DNA from: Escallonia rubra
Taxonomy: Eukaryota > Streptophyta > Magnoliopsida > Escalloniales > Escalloniaceae
NCBI GenBank assembly: GCA_033065855.1
Contig: JAVXUO010003005.1
Location: forward strand, 62,001-126,000
Direction: 5' to 3'
DNA: 64,000 nucleotides
A program made the translations under genes and the position numbers. Positions within the stretch are counted from its first letter, which is position 1; every line of letters begins with the position of its first letter. The notes below the pieces were generated by a model. That model made no database searches. It worked only from the letters and a program-made list of their open reading frames with translations, and was not told where the DNA came from. Shown here one piece after another: positions 32,690-44,789 of this stretch.

Positions 32690-34336
32690 TTTTATTAAGT
32701 GCCCATTCTTATTACGCGATGTACAGAGTGTGAATGGTGAGCGGGAAGCTAGATTTTTGTTAAAGAAATTTTTATAATCCTTTTGCTTCTTTGAAAGATC
32801 ATAACCAATCCCACCTTTTATAAATACACATCTTTGTCTTCCCAAAAGTATTACAAGTTCTCTCTTCCTTGTGTAAATTTGGAAAGCGTAAGATTCAGAT
32901 CTTTGATCTCTTTTTCTAAACTCCCTTTTTGTGTAGAAATTATTTCCAATTGAGATTTTAAAAGCTCATTTTCTACAGGGGTTTTTACACTTCTGAGAGA
33001 CTGGATTTCTGAAGACAAATCAGAATTTTCCTTTTTAGAAGCCATTAGATCATTTTTTAGAAAAGCATTTTCGGTGATATAAAACTCAAAATTTTCATCT
33101 AGCTCCTCATTTTCACTAACCAACTCTTCAACAGTGTCTATCAAAGAAAGGGTTTTCTTTTTCAAGGCAGCATTTTTAAGTTTTAACTTCTCATGATTTT
33201 CACTAAGTTCAAGAAAGGATAACTCAAGCTTATCATAATCAAAGTTTTCAGAAGTGGTTACCTCATCTGAGTGATCATCCTTGTCCATAAAGCATAGCTG
33301 AGCTATATCATCGTCTTCGCTCATCTTTTTATCACTCTCTTCAGAATCATCCCAAGTCAGTAAAGCTTTTCTGGCTTTGAATTTATTTTCCTTTGTGTCT
33401 CAGCCGCTCCTGCTTGTTGATTTATTCTTGAGTTGCGGACAGTATTTTTTTATGTGTCCAGTTCTGTCGCATTCATAACAAGCGTCGGGATTTTCTCTAG
33501 TTCTCCAATCACCATTGTTCCTTTGTTGTGATTGGGTTGTTTGACTCCTTTTGATCTTTCTATCTCATCGGTTTGTAAGGAACTTCTTGAACTTACGAGT
33601 GATGAATGTCATGTCTTGATCAGAGTCATCGCTGCTCTCCGCAGGTTCCTTAGAGGCCTCAGCTTTAAGAGTTAGATTCCACTTCTTCAAAGTGGTCTCT
33701 TCCTCGTCATGAATCTTCCTCATGATTTCATGAGTCATTAGAGATCCCACTAGCTCTTCCAACTTCAGCACATTCAAGTCTTTGGCTTCTTGAATGGCTG
33801 TGACTTTAGTTTCCCATCTCTTGGGAAGAGATCTAAGGACTTTCCTTATAATCTCTTTTTCTGGATATGTTTTTCCCAAGAGCTTGAGTCCATTTATAAT
33901 TAGAGTAAACCTAGAATACATCTCATTTGTAGACTCATTTTCCTTCATCTTGAAGGCCTCATACTGCTGAACTAGCATGTCAATCTTACTTTCTTTTACC
34001 AGATTGGTACCTTCATGAGTAACCTCCAGTAGTCTCCGCATCTCTCTAGCTGTTTCGCAAGCTGAGACTCGATCATACTCATTTATGTCGAGTCCACAAC
34101 TGATAATATTCTTTGCTCTGTCGTCCATAGTGCGCCTCATGAGTGTCCATCTCAAGAATTCTCTTGGGAACCTTCGTTCCATTTGGGCCATCCTTCATGG
34201 GAATAATCGGGCCATTTTTTACAACGTACCATATAAGAGTATCCTACCACAAGAAATTCCTTATCCGATTTTTCCAGTAGCTGTAATTTTCATTCTTCAA
34301 CAAGGGTGGTCGAGTAGTTGCTGAACCTTTTTCCAT
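32690..34336 (-). pseudogene. Sire gag
   Basis: Starts at minus-strand ATG 34336 (MEKGSATTRPP, then ENYSYWKNRI, the usual copia gag head). It breaks after about 34250 and continues open at 34191-33565 with the UBN2-type gag core (NIISCGLDINEYDRVSACE, MLVQQYEAFKMKENES, YPEKEIIRKVLRSLP). A CCHC knuckle CYECDRTGHIKKYC lies at 33439-33480. Next is a long coiled coil (32851-33324, opening MSEDDDIAQLCFMDKDD), typical of Sire gag, and a second knuckle-like CTSRNKNGHLIKNC near 32695-32740. The product would form the nucleocapsid. Confidence 0.85.
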
Positions 34337-34391
34337 GTTAAGATCTTTAGCTCTTGATTGTTAGATCAAAATGAAAGTAACAGAGCACACA

Positions 34392-34403
34392 GCTCTGATA
34401 CAA
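34392..34403 (-). other. Primer-binding site of the Sire element
   Basis: ttgtatcagagc on the minus strand, two bases inside the 5' LTR. It matches the plant initiator-tRNA-Met complement (tggtatcagagc) at 11 of 12 positions. Confidence 0.85.
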
Positions 34404-34405
34404 CT

Positions 34406-35558
34406 TGTAGGTCTCTAAAAACACCTAGAGGGGGGTGAATAGGTGTTTACAACTTAGAAGAGAAATTTAAAGCTTAATTTACAATGTAATAATAGAAACG
34501 GTAAATATAATGTGACACAAAGATTTCTACTGGTTCGGCCCCACCAGCCTATGTCCAGTCCCCGAGCACTCCACACAAGGGAGACCTACTCGAACTTTTC
34601 ACTAAGTAGCTAGCTTCGGGGGCTAGCTCAAACCGCAGTACAGATCCGAAACCCTTCAAGGTTTCCAACAATTACAAGTGAAAAATAGATTACAATTGAG
34701 ATACAATGCAAACTTCTTAACGAGTAGATGTTACAATGAATATAACAAAGCTAAGCTTTCTTATGTGGGAAGATTTGAAACCTTTCAAGAACTTAACCAA
34801 GAAGCTTGCTCCTCAATTTCTCAAAATATGAACTCACTCAAGGAAAATATATGAAAGTATGAAATAAGATGAGAGAATCTTTTTGTGAAGAGTAAGATAG
34901 ATTTTTTAGAGATTGGAGAAGTTAGCAATAAATGCTCAAGGAGCCCCTTTTTGTATTAGAAGAAAATATGACCGTTGAAAAGGGATGACTCAAAGATTCA
35001 TTCGAATGAAAGAATAAAGTCATTCAAATGAAAAAATCTCTGAAGATTTCGGTCGAATGAATCCATGACTCATTTGAATCAAATAATAGAGTTGAGAAGG
35101 TTTAGAGCCAATGAAGGATTGAGTCGAATGAAAACTCCTTTTCATTCGAATGAAAACATTGCTTCGACTGAAAAGATTTTCTTCGACCGAAAAGTTTTGC
35201 TTCGGCTAAAAACTTTTGCTTTGACTGAAAACTATTTTTAATACTTAACTAGAAGTGACTGAAGGATCAATTCGAATGAAAATACATTTAAGATGAAAAC
35301 TTCTTGGTTTGTTCTTGACTTGATTTTCTGGGAGATCTTTGAGAAAGACTAAGAATAATTACAACAAAGAAAATAAAATGAAGTCCAAGTCTAGAACCAG
35401 GTCCACGTCTAAGTCCAATCTTTGACCAAAGAATATTTCATGTTTTGCTTGATTATGATTGGTCCTGAAATTGTTCTTAATAGCAGTGCTAGATTAATGT
35501 TAGAGGAAATAATCTTGGAATCATCAAAATAATACAACTTTGACTTTTAAAGTCAACA
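34406..35558 (-). repeat. Sire 5' LTR
   Basis: Matches the left LTR over its length with several small indels (a shorter G run at its inner edge, an extra CATTCGAATG copy near 35140, a missing one near 35275). The target duplication gcatt follows at 35559-35563. Confidence 0.92.
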
Positions 35559-35690
35559 GCATTAGGTACAATTTCATATTCATGCAACGGAGAATTAGAC
35601 GAGCAATATATGGATCGGAGGTATTAAACGGAATGCTTCAAAGATGAAATACTTCAATTCAATTGTAAATGCTTTTATTCCATGGAGGAT
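35559..35690 (+). mobile_element. Older copia LTR, right part
   Basis: After the repeated gcatt it continues the LTR begun at 24814. 'catattcatgcaacgga' and 'atacttcaattcaattgtaaa' match 36465-36570. Similarity ends near 35690. Confidence 0.7.
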
Positions 35691-36355
35691 CAACGGGGTA
35701 TCCAATATCCCGAGGAGGACTTATTCCGCCTACCACCTCTATCGTACCAGGGTCCTTGAGCTACTGACCTAGCTAATTTATTTTTCTTATGTCTTTGAAC
35801 TCTATTGTATACTTAAAACTTTACCATGGATGTTTCTAGTAGTCTTGCATTAGACTTTGGTTTATGTATGACTTAGCACTTTGATTCATGCTTATTTGCT
35901 ATACATCTAATTCATTCTATGCTTCATTTTTCATGTGTTATTTTAAGATGTGTGCTTGATACACCTCTTAATGGTTATTCAAGTACTTGAGTTTTGTTTA
36001 AATGTCCTTGTTGGCTGTACTGATTATCCATGGATGGATATATATGTTGATCACTTTCACACACACAACCCTTGATCTTTTTAATGAGGTAATGAGGGGG
36101 ATAAAATGTTAATTCATATTTTTTACTGATATCAAATTATTATTGCTCAAGATTGGGGGAGTTTATGAAAAAGAATATACATATATTGCTTAAGATAGGG
36201 GGAGTTTATTATATCGTTATGATTATTTTTATCTCCCATGATCTTACATGGTTTATAGTAATCGAAAATGAGATTGCCATGCTTTATCGTGCATATTCTC
36301 TTATACATCTCATATTATTGGAATCAGTGTTTGTCATCATCAAAAAGGGAAATAT
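35691..36355 (+). mobile_element. 3' internal remnant of the older copia element, with polypurine tract
   Basis: Non-coding, T-rich sequence with 'gattgggggagtttatgaaa' near 36150. It ends tttgtcatcatcaaaaaggg aaatat directly before TGTTAGCC at 36356, the standard Sire-type polypurine context. No pol remains, so the internal region is almost wholly deleted. Confidence 0.65.
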
Positions 36356-37625
36356 TGTTAGCCTTACGATTATTTAACATAGAATTATATTTGATTTTGT
36401 TGATAACCAACATTGAAGGTTATGTTGTCTAACATGCATTGGAGTTCATGAAGCGTTAGGTACATTATCATACTCATGCAACGGACAACTAGACGAGCAA
36501 TATATCGATCAAATATATTTAACAAAATTCTTCGAAAATGGAATACTTCAATTCAATTGTAAACATTTTTATTCCTTTGCTTTGTAACTAGACATAGAGG
36601 GTGACCGTATCGATGACTGTGTCCTAGAAATTGCCCTTAGGTTTTCCTTACATACATAAAACTTTCATACTTTAAAAAATAGGGAAAAATGCATTCAGGG
36701 ATGCAATCAACTGCATTGGAATGCAGTGTTGCGAATTGGGCAGTTGCTTATTAAAGTCGACTACAATGGGGGACATTTGAATTTACAACGGCTACTTTAG
36801 GAATATAGTCACCTGCAATTATGCAATACAGTTGACAACATTTACCATTTGGCACATTTAGTGCCATACCTACTTCCAAATGGCTACATTTATTCCCACA
36901 CCTATATAAATTGATTTTGGGTATACTTTTGAACCATCCATTGCATTCAAAACCCTCTTATCTTGGAAATACTCAAAGAAATTCTTCAATCTCTCTTTGT
37001 TTTCATTGTTTTCTCATTCAATTCAAGAGAGCATTCATTATGAGCTTACATTTGAGAGATATACACTTTTATAAGTCATCAATACACTCATCTCTCTTAT
37101 TCTAGAGCTTAAACTTATACTCATCAACTTATTGAGAGTTAATTCTTGTACACGATATTTCATCTAAAGTTTCTTGTATCAAAGCTTAGGGGGTTGCAAG
37201 CTTTGAAGCTTTGGGATTGTCAAAGCTTGTTCTTGATGTGGGTATAGCATCAAGAGATTGTAAGAGGTGCGGTGTTGACCCGTAAGAAAGACCATTCTAG
37301 TGGATTCTAGGGCCTTTCCATGGATTCCTTGAAAGGGTGGACGTAGGCTTGAGGGTCATTCGATCTGAACTATCTACATCCCAATTGTCAAGTATCTTTA
37401 AACCTTCTTTATATTATTGCTTTATTCTTGTTCTAAGATTGGTTAGGTTTCTAACTTGAGATGTTGTATTTGAGGTTTGGTGTTTGAGTTATCTAAATGT
37501 TCATCCTAGTTTCTCAAAGTTGGTTTTGATTGATTTTTAATATTTTAAAGTAGTCTTAAAACCTTATACCCTCCATCCCCCCCCCCCCCCTCCCCCCGCA
37601 GGTAATTTTATTGTTTTCACATCTT
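36356..37625 (+). mobile_element. Older copia 3' LTR (probable)
   Basis: Starts TGTTAGCCTTACGATTATTT, matching 24814-24910 plus 35564-35690 for about 230 bp. The right boundary is not certain; 37620 is set by the end of the C-rich tract and a 'tattcctggtagata' near where a primer-binding site could have been. A run of C/T occupies about 37577-37600. Confidence 0.55.
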
Positions 37626-38539
37626 ATTCCTGGTAGATATTTAACATGCACTTTCAATTCATTAGCCCAAAATCGATGTTGGTTCATCACCCTCTGTTTC
37701 AAATAAATTCAACCTTCATCGATCAAAAATACCTTTCTCGCATGATAATCCAAATTCAATTGCAACTACTCATGATTAAGCTTCTCCCATGCAAACATAT
37801 GCACCTACCAAAGGAAAAGATAGAAATATAATTGACGTTGTAAATCTTAAATTAATTGTAACCAAGGGTAAGAAAGATTACATTTCAACTGATAATACTC
37901 CTATTCAATTACACTAAAACCACCATAACTCTCCATTTCTCCCATTTTTGGTAGACCATCTACGCACCCGAGGGGGTGGGGGGGTAGGTACCATCTTTCC
38001 TTCCTCAAACATAGAGTTAAAGAGATCAATAATCTCATATTCCAAATCTACGAAGTTGAAAATTTGTCAAAATAAATATGGCGATTTTCAGAGATAGAAT
38101 GACATACGGAAAGTTTATGGAAGTTTAAGTAATGCCTCCCAAGATAAATCTAATTCTATATGAAAAGAGGTGATCGTCCTTCTACTCATAGTAGACAATG
38201 AGCAACAAAATACTGTAAACATTGCCCCTTTCGGATCGTTATGTCTTACATTCTACGTATATGAAAGAGATCTCAAACACCACATTTTGACTATCTTTCT
38301 TGTAATTGATAATTTGGTTTAAAGTAAAATCCTGAGGATAACTTTTCCTTTTAGAATAAGATTTTAAAGTAAAATCCTAAGGAAGAGCCTACCAGTGAGT
38401 ACACTGTACCAGATGGTTCACCTAAGTGTCCCAGATAGTATAGATTAATTGCATGCTTCATTATTATTGGGGGTGGCTAGGGTTGCATCTTATTCTTTTT
38501 GTGCAGCTTTTCTGCTGCCCTAGGCGAATAGGCCAAAAT
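37626..38539. other. No recognisable feature
   Basis: AT-rich sequence with a short G-run near 37972. No coding potential or mobile-element end recognised. Confidence 0.5.
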
Positions 38540-38922
38540 AGTTTGATATATGAGATGAGTCTATTATTTCGATTTGTTATTGCACAATTTTCCCGATCTA
38601 AATCAATTACATGAAGAAGATTTGGCTCAGCATGTTCTATTCGATACGGGTAGGAGAAGAACCCGACCCCGTATTATTAAAAAAATAGAGGAATTCTTTA
38701 TGGTAAAAAATTCATTTATTTCAATTATTTCCCGAGAGGAAAACAAAGAAAACAGGGGGTCTGTTGAATTTCAAGTAGTCAGTTTCACCAATAAGATACG
38801 AAGACTTACCTCACATTTGGAATTGCACAAAAAGGACTATTTATCTCAGAGAGGTCTGCGAAAAATTCTGGGAAAACGTCAACGGCTGCTGGCTTATTTG
38901 TCAAAAAAAAATAGAGTACGTT
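38540..38922 (+). other. Nuclear insertion of plastid DNA (NUPT)
   Basis: The rps15 coding sequence is recognisable from its start. The sequence just upstream ('attattaaaaaaatagaggaa' and 'gatacgggtaggagaagaac') looks like the plastid ndhH-rps15 spacer. Plastid identity stops abruptly at about 38920, inside rps15. The left boundary is approximate. Confidence 0.75.
38700..38921 (+). pseudogene. rps15: Truncated plastid ribosomal protein S15
   Basis: From ATG 38700 the reading is [65 protein letters not shown], near-identical to angiosperm plastid rps15 for about 74 codons. After NRVR the frame runs into unrelated sequence (CSYFLMLFY), so the last roughly 16 residues are missing. The open frame is kept only because the transfer is recent or by chance. 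It is a nuclear copy without plastid expression signals. Confidence 0.9.
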
Positions 38923-38944
38923 GTTCTTATTTTCTGATGCTTTT

Positions 38945-39290
38945 CTATTAAGGGAGGAAAATAAATTGTGATACCCTCCCCCTTAGACATATTCATATAC
39001 ATATTCACACACTTGTTCTTGCATTCTCTTGCATTGTGGATTCCAAACCGTAACTAGACAAACCAAATTCAATGGGGTACTTTTCTACCGATCTAGGCCT
39101 CCAGGCCTCTATACAAATTACACCCAGGACCCATTGGAAACATTCAAGACCCCTGTATACATAGAGGTTATCCTTATTTCTTTCAAGGGAGGAAAATAAT
39201 TATGATCCCCTCCCCCATACATATATTCATGCACTTGTTCTTACATTCTCCTTCGTTGTGGATAAGCCAAACTGGCCACTAGGCAGTCCA
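38945..39290 (+). repeat. Direct duplication, 235-bp offset
   Basis: 'agggaggaaaataa', a run of C, then 'cacttgttctt-cattct' and 'gttgtggat' occur at 38951-39050 and again at 39186-39262. The sequence between them does not match a known element. Confidence 0.7.
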
Positions 39291-40790
39291 AATCCAATGG
39301 TCTTCTACCATCCTTTTTAGTTTGACTAGATTAAAACCCTTCCCTACAACCAAATTCTAGTCTTTCAATAGTGAAAGCAGTTTTTCAGTGCTCAGGTGGA
39401 TATAGTTTAGTTGATATACTATTTTCATAAAACCAATCACCAGAACTTAGTAACTTCATATAAGGTCAAAAGTAAGAACTTTTCATCCTGATTATTAGTC
39501 TGATCGAGTATGTAGCCAATTCAGTCCTAGTTGTTAAGTTCGGACCGATAATTAGGAAACATAGGGCTTGTTCTAATTCTCGCTATTTCAATAAAATTCA
39601 GCAAAAAGAGGAAAAAATAAGTATAGACCTACTTATGGTATGATGAGGTGCCTAACACCTTGCCATCACATGATTTAATCCCCAACTCTCACTTTAGAGT
39701 TTCTCAAATTACAACGACTTAATTGGTGATCCAAGAGTCAATGTTAAACTTTCTTGTTAATTATATTTGATTAGTCTGAAAAATAAGATAGCAACTCGAA
39801 AGACAAGATTTTTCGGATGCACGTTGTCGCAGTTGTCAATGAAGACTTTCAACTCTCATACTAGTAGGATGAGGTTAAGTTTGTCTATTCCAATCGGATT
39901 AGGGATAGTGGGAGTTTGTATGGATTCAACCCATTGAACCAGTATTTTCTTTTCGTATCTTGATCCAATGGTTTAATGAATATCTTGCATTCATCAATTT
40001 GTTACTGATTCCAAATATATTCTTATATATATCACTTGTCCACTTCCATATGGCACGTGATTTATGTTTTGTGAGCTTAAAACCCTTCCCTGCAATTAAA
40101 TTCTAGTCTTTCGACAAGACAACTAGTTTCCCATTATTCATATGGATATAATTTAGCTTATGTACTATTTTTCACAAAACCACATACCAGAATTTAGGTA
40201 AGCTCCCCTAGGGTCAAAAGTAAGAAGCTTTCATCTTGATTATTAGTCTAATTGGGTACGTAGCCCACTCAGTCCTAATTGGTGAGTTCAAACCGATAAT
40301 CAAGCAAATTATGATTTTTTATTATTCTTACTTTTTCAATAACATCCAGCAAATCCTAGAAAAAAAAAACAACTAGAGACCTACTTAGGATTTAATGAGG
40401 TGCCTAACATCTTATCATCAAATAAGTTAGTCCTCAAATCTCACTTTAGGGTTTAGCATATTAGATGACCTAATTGGTGATCAAGAGTCATTGTTGAACT
40501 TTCTTGTTAATTATCGTTGATTAATCTGAACAACAAGATAGAAACTTGAAAGAAGAGATTTTTTCGATACACGTCACAATTGTCAATTAAGACTTTCAAC
40601 TCTCATATTACTAGGATGAAGATAAATTTGTCTATTCCGATGGGTTTAGGGTAAGTTGAAGATTGTATGGGTTCAATCTTTTAAACGGGTCTTTATTTTT
40701 AGTATCTTGATCCAGTGGTTTATTGAATATCTTGCATTCATCAATTCATCATTGCTTCCATATATCTTCTTATGTGTATATTACTTGTCC
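39290..40790 (+). repeat. Tandem duplication of about 747 bp (two units)
   Basis: 'aaaacccttccct', 'ggtcaaaagtaagaa', 'gattattagtct', 'gaggtgcctaaca' and 'aatatcttgcattcatcaat' recur in the same order, offset by 746-748 bp (for example 39464 and 40212; 39958 and 40705). Both units resemble the end of the gypsy-like LTR at 22170-23450, so this is probably duplicated retroelement sequence. The units differ by many substitutions, so the duplication is old. Confidence 0.8.
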
Positions 40791-40896
40791 ACTGCCATAT
40801 CGTATGCGGTCTAGGTTTTATGAGCTTCGATTCTCAAATGCTTTGGGAAGCATCTATAGAATGATCTGTTAATTTCAACTGTACATTTGTATTATA

Positions 40897-41664
40897 CTAG
40901 TATAGAGTATGTGCGTTGCACGTGAATATAGCCGAGAGTAATGTTTGAGATGATATTATCTTTTTTTAAATCAAAATAATGTAATTCAATGATGTTCATA
41001 TTTTTTTTGTGACTTGTTTTAGAAGAATGTATATTTGATGTTTGTTATTATAATCAGTTCAATGTTTGAAAATATTCTTTGTACGCTTCTGGATTGAAGA
41101 AATGTTTGATAATATTGTTGAAAATAAAAACAAATGGAAAAATTAAAAGAATGAATCTACGTCTTTATTTTTGTAATATGTTAAATTAGTTTAATGTTAA
41201 GCTTTGTAATTTTCAAGACCATGTGCTTTGCATTTTTCACGTATTTTAGTTTCTTTATTTTGTTTTTGTTTATCTGTTTTTCAATTGGTTAATTGTTTGC
41301 TAACCTAAAAATGCAAGAAAAAATATCACAGTTCTCATTAACCAATTCCATAGCTAATGTTTGTTTCATTTTAACCAAATTAAAAAGAGAATAATAAAGG
41401 AATTTATTTGTTCAGTTTTTCTTTTTCATCACACTTTTCATTTTTCAATGTATAGAATAGATTTATTACCCCCAGTGTTCTTTTGATTTTATCAAAATTT
41501 AAAAGGGAGTAATAAAAGAATGGAAGAATGTAATTGACGTAATTAACGGATGACATAATCGTTTAAAAATGATTTACAACATTCATACTTTTATAGGTAG
41601 TATAGATATAAATTTTATAGGTAATATGTATGTGTGTGTGTGTGTGTGTACACGCACACGCACA

Positions 41665-41702
<38 letters not shown>

Positions 41703-42026
41703 AGCTGATCCGTTGCTAGCGCTGTTTAGCCGTCCTCTACATAAATTTATATTTTGCAACAACACATTTTGTTTTTCAATGTGTAAATGTAGGTTTAGAT
41801 TAAATTTATGACCTAATGTTTATTAAACGCATTACAAAAAAACCAATTAGGAAAGAGTAGAGTTGTCATTAGAATAACTAATGGAGGGCAAAATCAGAAA
41901 TGATTACAAAATTAGTAATTAATAATAGTATTTATGAAAGGGTATGATTGTTATAGGAGTGATTACCGAAGGGCAAAAACGAAATAAAATGATTTACAAT
42001 ATTCATACTTTTATAAGTAGTATAGA
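40897..42026 (-). mobile_element. Non-autonomous Helitron with two nested 5' ends
   Basis: On the minus strand the element starts TCTATACTACTTATAAAAG at 42026 and ends in a small hairpin (cgtgcaacgcac) followed by CTAG at 40897. The host bases are A and T at the two junctions, as Helitrons require. A second 5' end, TCTATACTACCTATAAAAG, lies inside at 41606, also preceded by A. About 35 further bases match after both ends ('tatgaat-ttgtaaatcat'). No Rep/helicase ORF is present. Confidence 0.72.
41629..41700. repeat. Compound microsatellite (TG)n-(CACACG)n-(TA)n
   Basis: tgtgtg run, then cacgcacacg units, then a pure (TA) run of about 30 bases. It lies between the two Helitron 5' ends. Confidence 0.95.
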
Positions 42027-43297
42027 TATATGTATGCGGATTCGATTGTCACCTGTTTTGCCTCCAAACTTGAAATTCCTTTTTTCTAGATTTTCTTTAA
42101 TTTCATAAATATAACTAAGTAGGTGGTAGCATATAATTGGCCAGAAAGTCACTTTCTCTATTTTTTAAATCCAATTAAATAAGTATTAGAAAGTATAAAC
42201 ATCTCACCCCATGACTTCTAACCGCCTCACACATGACCTCTCTTTTCCCAATCTTTAGAACCACCACATGAGTAACTATATTTCAGTTCTCGTGCACATA
42301 TAATAAAAGCTTTAAACTAGATTGAATGGGACAATCATCTATTGGTATATAGTACACTAGTGCATTTAACAAGGACACAACGTGATGAACTATAAGTTAA
42401 CCAATGTACCACAGATTCTAAATGCACCTTATTGTATTTTGAGATCGTATTGTTCTAATAAAAAAATACGTACTCTCTGTGAGAAATAGGTATCCTTGTG
42501 AGGTTATCTTTGCAAGTTCGAGCATCGGTTAACATGACGCTACAACAAAAGCTTGTGGGTGATAAAGGATTGTGATCAGCAGCCTCTTCCAGCTTTCACT
42601 TGTATTGCGTTTGATACGAGAGAACACAACAAAACGTACTTCGTCCACTGTTCTTGATGTATCATAAATTGTTACCACTTTCAAGTAGTTGAAGTTCTAT
42701 GCTTTCCACTTTTAACAATATAATAAATTTTCCTACATCTTGCGGATTAAGGCAACTCAAACCTAAAATGGATCAGTTTGACTACCCTAGCTACTACCAG
42801 ACTGCCCTTCTATATAAATCAACAAATGGGTCCAGTACATATAAATAAAGCTTAGGAGAAACAATCTTTAATGAGATAAAGTGGGTTCAACGCATGTTAG
42901 GTAAGATAAACTTTTACGTTCTTAATTATTAGATTTGCGGGGGCAGCAGCCAGATGACATTCCATATTCTCATCATTTCATATCAGCACATTCATCAATC
43001 AAGTTAAGGTCTGAGTATGTTACCAAAAAAAAAAAAGTTAAGGTCTGAGTACAAAATTATAGCGATTACCAAGGATATAAAATAGCACATATATCCAACA
43101 CGTAAGGAAGATAAATACATGCATAGGATAATCCTAGTTAATCTTAATCCACTTAGGATCATTGTATATGAGCCTAGTTGTCATTAATCATTCTCTGTGA
43201 CTAATTGTCATCTCTGCCTAGTTGTCATTAATCATTAATCATTCTCTGTATCCTGATGATTGTAATTTTCAGGATCATTGTATTTGTGCCTAACTAT

Positions 43298-43359
<62 letters not shown>

Positions 43360-44574
43360 GAAGTACGCTTTTTCTCCATTACAATCTTTGGATAGTTTAA
43401 GCATCTATCTCTAGTCTCTCTAGAAACACTAAGGAAGAAATTAAAAAAGAAAAATAAACTTCGTCAACAAATAATGAAAAGCAACTTCAAACAAAGAGTA
43501 CGACGACCAACTCACCAACCATTGAAAACCTTTTTTCTTTACACAATCCGCTTGTCAATGGGAAGGAAAATGACGTACTTCTCTGTCCCTGCCCTTTCTT
43601 TCCTTTGAAAAAATAAAATCATAAGTATCAGAAAAGTATTACAGGAGTCGCTTGTCAAAGGAGGTCATAATGTGTAGTTGCTGATTGTTCTAGATTATAA
43701 TTAATGTCCGTTGTCTTCGACTGGAATTTTTAAGCTTTGGGTATAATTTTTTCATAAACATTTACATTATTATACAATTCTTCAGATTAAATAGAAAAAA
43801 TGGATAGCCAAAAAAAGACAATGCTTATATAGGACACAAATTAATATATTAATTTTCTTTATTGAAACGTCAAAAACCGAGTTACATTAGTAGCCGCCTA
43901 TGTGTAAAATAGGAGTCACGTAACTTCCATGTAGGTGATTATCGCTCATCCAACCAAAAAATCCATGAAATCCTTACTTTACACCGACAAATGGAATGAT
44001 GACATCGATCAATTCAAAGAATGAAAAGTGAAACCACGTACTTCATAAAGGTACCTACCCATGATCATCCGCTTCACCATTAAATTCAAGTGCTTTGCAT
44101 GCATTACGTTATCACTTTGTGTCAAGTCTCGTTCAAGAAAAGCGCTCTTTTTGTACGTGCTTACTAAGAATTAATCTTCCTCAAGGTTACACCTACCAAG
44201 CTGTTTGTTTTGAAAGCACGAGGACTTTCAGATCTTTATACTCCAGCACGCACACAAGCACAAACACATAGCGTTTATATCTAATAGGATCATACCCTTG
44301 ACCAAATTTTTTTATATTGTTGACAAATAGTTAACATTCAATATATAAACACCCCACCCTACTATAATCAAAACTTTTTCTTTATCTCTATTATTTAATC
44401 CACTCCACCCAAATTTCCAGCCGTCGACAATTTTACTCCATTTATATAGTTCCTTTCCTCTTGGTTTCCTTTTTCAAAGTAAACTTGTTTTCCTTTATGT
44501 ACCTTTCATTATATGTATCGATTAGCTTTATATGTCTAATAATCTCTTAAGCCGTAGACACGTCACAAGTGTCG
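42027..44574. other. No gene recognised; one long CT microsatellite
   Basis: The longest stretch without a recognisable element. A (CT)n run of about 60 bases lies at 43297-43358. A small direct duplication ('cctagttgtcattaatcatt') is at about 43177 and 43218. 'taaggtctgagta' is repeated near 43005 and 43040. No ORF longer than a few dozen codons with family likeness. Confidence 0.5.
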
Positions 44575-44771
44575 ACGTCATGGATGACCGTTGGTAAAAA
44601 TCAATTTTTTTGCGACAGATTTTCAAAGTCTGTCGCCAAACTTTTAGCAAAAGGATTATAGGTAACGAGCTTTTAGCGACAGGGTGTTCGTCGCTAAAAA
44701 TCTTTTGCGACGGATTTAGGCATTTTAGCAACAAACTTGTCCGTGGCTAAAAAGCCAGTTTCTTGCAGTGT
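44575..44771 (+). mobile_element. CACTA element right end, truncated
   Basis: Repeats of ttttagcgaca/gcgacgga and their reverse complements run up to gtttcttgcagtg at 44771. That is a variant of the CACTA terminal repeat (the intact element at 57123 ends ttttcttgtagtg). The rest of this element is not seen to the left. Confidence 0.75.
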
Positions 44772-44789
44772 ATATGTCCATCTTCGGTA

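Larger units (their letters stand above)
24911..35558 (-). mobile_element. Sire-lineage Ty1/copia retrotransposon, full length, mutated
   Basis: A 10.6-kb element with LTRs at 24911-26068 and 34406-35558, target duplication gcatt, primer-binding site at 34392-34403, polypurine tract at 26069-26085, and the minus-strand order gag, protease, integrase, RT, RNase H. An extra env-like ORF precedes the 3' LTR. Size, LTR length, long gag with coiled coil and the third ORF fit the Sire (Maximus) lineage. Stops and frameshifts affect all coding parts, and a MULE sits in the RT-RNase H region. The two LTRs differ by indels and substitutions, so the insertion is not very recent. Mobile only with help from another copy, if at all. 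Confidence 0.92.

Noticed and set aside
41569-41811. Overlapping ORFs with Ile-Tyr repeats
   Set aside because: Translation of the (TA)n/(TG)n microsatellite.
42027-44574. Possible host gene or promoter in the element-free stretch
   Set aside because: No exon-like open frame, no protein similarity that I could see, only microsatellite and small duplications.
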